This document shows, piece after piece, positions 27,401 through 33,400 of a DNA stretch of 64,000 bases. The position numbers were made by a program, and so were the translations under genes. Position 1 is the stretch's first letter. Each line of letters starts with the position of its first letter. This stretch comes from Candidula unifasciata. Its lineage: Eukaryota > Mollusca > Gastropoda > Stylommatophora > Geomitridae. The stretch lies in the NCBI GenBank assembly GCA_905116865.2, contig CAJHNH020007001.1:336001-400000 (forward strand). The letters run 5' to 3'. The notes under the pieces are model-generated. The model was not told the DNA's origin. It saw only the letters and a program-made list of their open reading frames with translations, and made no database searches.

Positions 27401-30400
27401 ATAAGATATTCAATAATCAACAAGGCAGACGTGGTCAAGGCGCTTTGGCAACAAGCAACAGAATCAGTAGAGAAACAAGATTATTATGGTCTGGAGAGAA
27501 TGAGGCTCCCAGGTGTAACCAGAGGGTGTGGCCGGCTCACTACACTCAGAGGAAAGGTAAGACAGACACATAATCAGATTGTGACCGGTACCGTCAGTAT
27601 GGAACTCAGCACTGCCCGCTAAAGATGAGGAGGGATGCACAGATGGGAATGCCCCGAGTGCTGTGATGTCAATCCTTGACTCAACTGAACTGAAATAATC
27701 ATCATCACCATCACATTTTGCTGTTATATGTCATACAGGGCTAGCAGTCTCGCACTCTATTCAGTTCTATACTGTGCAATCCTCTCAATATCAGGTATGA
27801 AATCCAGTCCAGTCCACTTGGCCTCTCTCAACAGCATTCATCTCAGGGTTTCTCTTGGACATCTCTCATTTCTTCAGTCTATTTCTGTCCCATTTCAGTG
27901 CCTGTTTGGTGATTCTCTGTCCATTTCTCCTTATCATGTGCCCAATATATGGACATCTGCTTTGACTAATAATTGATGATACCAGCAGTTGTCCAGACAT
28001 TTCTCTTATGTCTTCCCCTGTCTTGAATTCACCCCTTTTATCATTCAACAATTTCATCAGGCATTTGCTTTCAAATGCCTTAAAGAGAACCACCAGCATA
28101 AGGCACTAGGTGTTACAAAAGAAAAGCATATAATTTAAGGAGAGCTACTAAGATAAGGTCAGCTCTATGGCTAAGTCGATGCGAACGCTTCGTAATGCCG
28201 GGGTGCCGGGTTCGATCCCAGGTGCAGGCCATGCGCCTTGCGTTGGTTTCGACAGTGGTATCAGAGAGCTGACTGTCCAATACGAAATGGCAAACTACTG
28301 GACGTAATTTGCCATGAGAAACCACACAATAGCCAGGGGCTGCTGTGGTTGGTTCTGCAACGTCCTGTAAAGGATACGCAACTAACCTTGGTTCTTAATT
28401 TATAACGTACTCCAAACACGAAATCCCCGTGGGAAATCCACAGCTGACCTGACAGTCCATTATTTCAAGGGGTGGAAGTGTGCTGTTGTGTGGTGCTTTT
28501 TTTGAGTGTTAATCTAGTGTCTTCTAATGCTAACGCTAACCCTAAGCCTAAACTTGGCTGTAGATAAATCGCGAGAAACTACAACCTGAACACCCTAGAA
28601 TTTATTGGGAATGTCTCCCGTGACGTTGTCGTGACGTCAGGGGTAAGTTATAAATTACCCTAACCTTAACTAAGATGAGACACTAAGAGTTATGAAATAA
28701 AAGCGTATCTTATTATTCTTCTTTGAGTTCACTGGCTGTAAACTCAAATGGAAAGTTCTGTTTGATCGCCCACCTCTGGATTTTAGTCTTGTTCCAGAGC
28801 ATGTGTGTTGCTTGGACATCCTTTCTACCAATATTACTTATTTGTATGCAGACTGTTGGTTCCTTGCCCTCTGGCAGATGCACTCCAATTGCAAAGGAAG
28901 CTCCTAATTAGTCAACTCCTATGTCATGCTTGTTGGGGAGGCAGTGAGTCTGTTCTTGTTTTCACACAATAGAAACCCAGAACCCATATGGGGAATAAAA
29001 GCATATTATTTAAGGAGGCATTGAGGATAAGATAAATAAAAAAGAGACAAGTGAAATATTTTGGCCACATTAAAAGACATAACAGTATTGTAAAGATTAT
29101 CCTAGAGGGAAAGGTTCAAGGTAGGTGTGCAAAAGGCAGACAGCATTACAAGTGGGAGGATAACATCAAGAGATGGACGAACAGCAGTATGAGTGAGTGT
29201 ACATCAAGGGCAAGAGACAGGGCTTGTTGGAGATCCATTGCAGCCAACCTTCATTGTGGAGACGGCACCTGATTGATTGATTGATGAGGATAAGACACCG
29301 AAAGTTACAAAAGAGAAGTACAGCATTTAAATAGAGCTAGTTGGATAAGACTCCGTGGCTTAGGCGTTAGGAACAGGCTTTGTTATGCCGGGTGCCAGGT
29401 TCGATCCCAGCTGCGAGCCTTGCGCCTTGAATTGGTTTCGACAGTGGTATCAAGAAGCCAACCGTCCAGAAAGCAATGACTGCTGGACGTAAACTTGTCT
29501 AGTAAAACCACACCAGCCAAAAAATGCTGGGGTTGGTTCTGCAAGGATATGCAGTTGGATAAGACATTAACAGTTCTTAAAGAAAAGCATATAACTGAAG
29601 GAAACACTAGGATGAGAGGCTGGTGGTTAAAAAAAAAAAGCATTTCTTTTAAACAGAACCACTAGGATAAGAAATAGGAGTTGAGTTGATTTGAGACAAG
29701 AATTGACATCACATCACTCAGGGCATTTCCATGCATGCCCTGTCCTTATCTTCAGCAGCCAACACAGAGTTCCAATAAGAAATAGGAGTATTGAAAGAAA
29801 ATCATATCATTTGCTGTTATGGACGTTATTATACGTTTGCCCCATAAACTGCTAAGGGTGTATTTCTGCATCTTCCATTTTGTGTGCCCTTGCTACCATG
29901 GACGTAGAAAGACGATTTCTATTTTCCTTACAGACTGCTAAGGACTGTAATTCTTGGGGGTGAAATGGCAATAAACATTACGCAAAGTCGGATTCAAGTG
30001 ACCCACTTACATATGATTAAAATGCTTGTCATGTGCATTTAGGTGTATTTAGTTATGCTCTGATTTATCTTATTACTTTGTTTAGCATAGAACCGTGGTC
30101 GATGAACTGTGCATTTTTTGCCCAAAAGTATATTTCTGGTTTTGCATTAGTCTACATTTTTGTATATTTAAAGAAGCAAGAAAACTGTTTAATTAAAGTT
30201 GATGAATAATTACTGGAATTTCCTTTAAGAAGTAATAGCAAAGATCACTTTGAAATTTCTGAGTTATAAGTTCACTTATTCCCCCCCCCCCCCCCTTTTT
30301 TTTTCCATGGATGTGTTGTTCTGGCTGTGAGAAATACCATCTAACTCAGCCATCAACATTGACTGGATTTTAAATGGATTCCCAATGATCAACAAGAGGA

Positions 30401-33400
30401 TATGGCCATATCCTGACATGACTGACGACTGAAATGAATTTGCTTCTATACTATACAACAAACAATGCCTGTGACTGTCTATCACAATGTACAACATTCG
30501 TCATGTGCCTTGCCAACTGGTATAGGTGATCATGCCACTCCACAATCTGAGATCTACAACTGTGGGTATCTATTCGTGTGCTGACACCAATCAATGCCAT
30601 GACAAGTGACTGTCAAGAATCTTCTTGTGGTGTCTTCTGCTGTCTCTGTGTCCAAAAATCTTTCCAGTGGTTACAACATGTTCTAGTTTCCCAATTGTCA
30701 TACATGACCCACAAAATTATCTGTCTCTTTCTGATATTTATGACAAGTTGTGTTTGAGCCCTCACTGCTTTTAGAACATCTACAGGCTATTATAGAATAG
30801 GGGCTTTTGAGCTGAAATGCTATAGAAAGATTCTCAGAATATCTTGGACAAAGAAGATGAGAAATATTGACATCCTAAAAGATTTGAACATCAAGGAAGA
30901 TTGGCTAATAAACAGCATCCTTTCTCGAAAACTGAAATATTTTGGTCATATCAGGCGCCACAACGGATTGGAAAAAAATTATAGCAGAAGGCATGGTACC
31001 AGGAAGGAGGGGCAGGGGCCGACCGACACAAAGATGGGCAGAGGATATCAGTGACTCCTTGAGTGTGAAAGTGCATGAGGCCAGAGAACTGGCGAGAGAC
31101 CGAGTTTCTTTCAGGCAGGCTGTGTGAGAGCAATGTTCTGCAAAGGACCTCCTACATGATGATGACAGGCTATTGTTGTGCCTGCTCCATGAAATTTCTA
31201 CTATGTATATGGCAGGGGTGGAGACAACGATGAAGTAGACTTAGCAGATGATGCATTTTTCTTTCACTGTCACTAGTGAAGCTGGGCAATTAAATATATT
31301 ATCTAGTCTTTATTGTCTCTAAATGCAAGGTTTCTTAGCATCACAAGTGTGTCTGATGTCAGCACTCGGGCCAAAAACCTACCTCCCTAGGGTAAATATT
31401 TTAATGTGTACAGAATATAGCCAGCACCGCTGTTGCATCTTACCTTTCAAGGATAGAAAAGTATTCAGCAGAGGAGTGAGGATCAGTGGAGAACTTGTTT
31501 AGTACAGTGGTAATGATGGCTGCGGAGTATGTAGCAGTGAAAGGGTTAAAGAGAATGTTTAGGATAAGATGCTAATAATAAAGACAAAAAGATACCTTTT
31601 GGCATCGTGCCTAATGGTTCCCTCCACAACAATTTCCTTACCATCTGACGGTGCAAAGGGAAGAGGTACGAGGTGTGGAGTAGAGGGCTGTGAACAAATT
31701 ACCATGACTGTGTTGCAACATTTTATAGACAATCATGATAATGTGCACACAGTGTATGTGTATGTTAGTTAGTTAATCAACTGATCATCTTCATTGCAAA
31801 TTAGAGTGCTCGGATCTCATCTTCAGTATCTCACTCAGTGTTTGGCAACTTATAAAACCAGTTATTTGTTGGTTTACTATTTTCTTTAGCTACATTCATG
31901 TCTAATAACATCTGTTGAAATGAAGTTTAATGTAGAATTGTCAAGGTTGCCTTCTTCAGAGCATTATGAATACTGGCCTGGTCCATTGATTAGACACATC
32001 TGATTTTCCTGTGTCTATTGTAGTCCTGCCACAAGCCAGTCCTCTTATTCATTCCATCTTATCCAAGGGTGCCCTGGCATGCACACCCACATGTGCATAC
32101 ACACACACGCTTGTGCGCACACACACACACACACACATACGCACACACACAAACAAACAAAATGAAAGTGATTCCTGTAAGATGAGATTTTCTCAAAACT
32201 CCGACGATTGTCTTTGAACTCATTTTGTATCGATCTTCTTTAGCAGATCATGGAATCAGTGGGGGGGGGGGGGGGGGGTATGTGTCCCTAGCAAGGTCAT
32301 TACTTTTGTTACTACCTTCACTTCAATAGTCATATTGCTGGTAGTCGAGAAAAAGCACCACTATCTTCCTTTACAAATCTTTCTCCAACCACAACACTTA
32401 AAGCCATGCCATGTGGTGTTGTTAGTCATGTATATCCAAAACCTTCTGTCTCATGCACTTTCAATCAACTCTGACACAGATGATCTTCCTTAACATGATG
32501 TCAGAATGTCCAGCATCTATTCCCTTGGTCTCCGTCTGCCTCTCCTCCTCAACTTTCTTACTGCCATGATGTACTCCAGGTTTCTCCTTCTTATCACATG
32601 ACCAAAGATTGTCTCTTTCTGATGTGGACAATCAATTCTCTTTGTGAGTCAGCTTCTTTCAAGACGTTTTCATTACTCTTTTTGTCTGCTTACCTCCGCA
32701 GCTACCAAAAAAAGTGTTAATTAATTTACTAACTGTCCATGATTCACTTCCTTATAATATTATAGGATTTATATAACTTTTAACAATTTTCTTTCTCATC
32801 TCAGTTGACAAAGAAAGATTGCATAAAATATTCTTAATTTTGTCAAATCCTGCCTTTGCTTGTGCTATTTGCCATTTGACTTCCTTAATGCAACTTCCAT
32901 ATGATGTTATCAGGGCACCTAAGTACTTAAACATATCAACATGCTTAAGGTTTGTTCCATTTACTTTGATGCTGCATTTTGGAGGGTGTTTTCTTTGCAA
33001 TTACCATTTCTTCTTTTTGATTGTAAATAATAATAATCTAGTCACCATTTACAGAGTGAATCAAATAATCACCAGTGTGATACAATGAATCTCTTAATTA
33101 CCACTAATACCAGTATTCTGCGTGGCATAGTGGCTAGACCCGGAAGGTCATGGGTTCGCTCCCTGGAGGAGCCGGACTTTTAAAAAAAAATAACTTTGGC
33201 TCCCAGGTTGACTCAGCCTTGAGTGAGTACCAGGTGCAGTCCTTGGAAGTAAAGGTGGCGGGCGTGATGCTGACCATATCACCTATCTTGAGCCGTTGGT
33301 CTAAAAAATATAGGTCTAGCCCTATATACCCAATACATCTGAAAGGCATGGAAAAGGGCCCTTCACTTTTACTTACCAGTGAATCCAGTAATAATTTTTG

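Noticed and set aside
28150..28230. tRNA gene at a B-box-bearing sequence
   Set aside because: No cloverleaf beyond the promoter boxes, and the body is shared with another copy, so it is a SINE head. The same applies to 33117 and 56878.
31444..31519. Exon-like segment (acceptor ccgcag, donor GTAAGA) on the minus strand between CRD1 exons 1 and 2
   Set aside because: The frame fixed by the phase-2 end of exon 31596-31687 hits a stop, and its open frame matches nothing in galectins.
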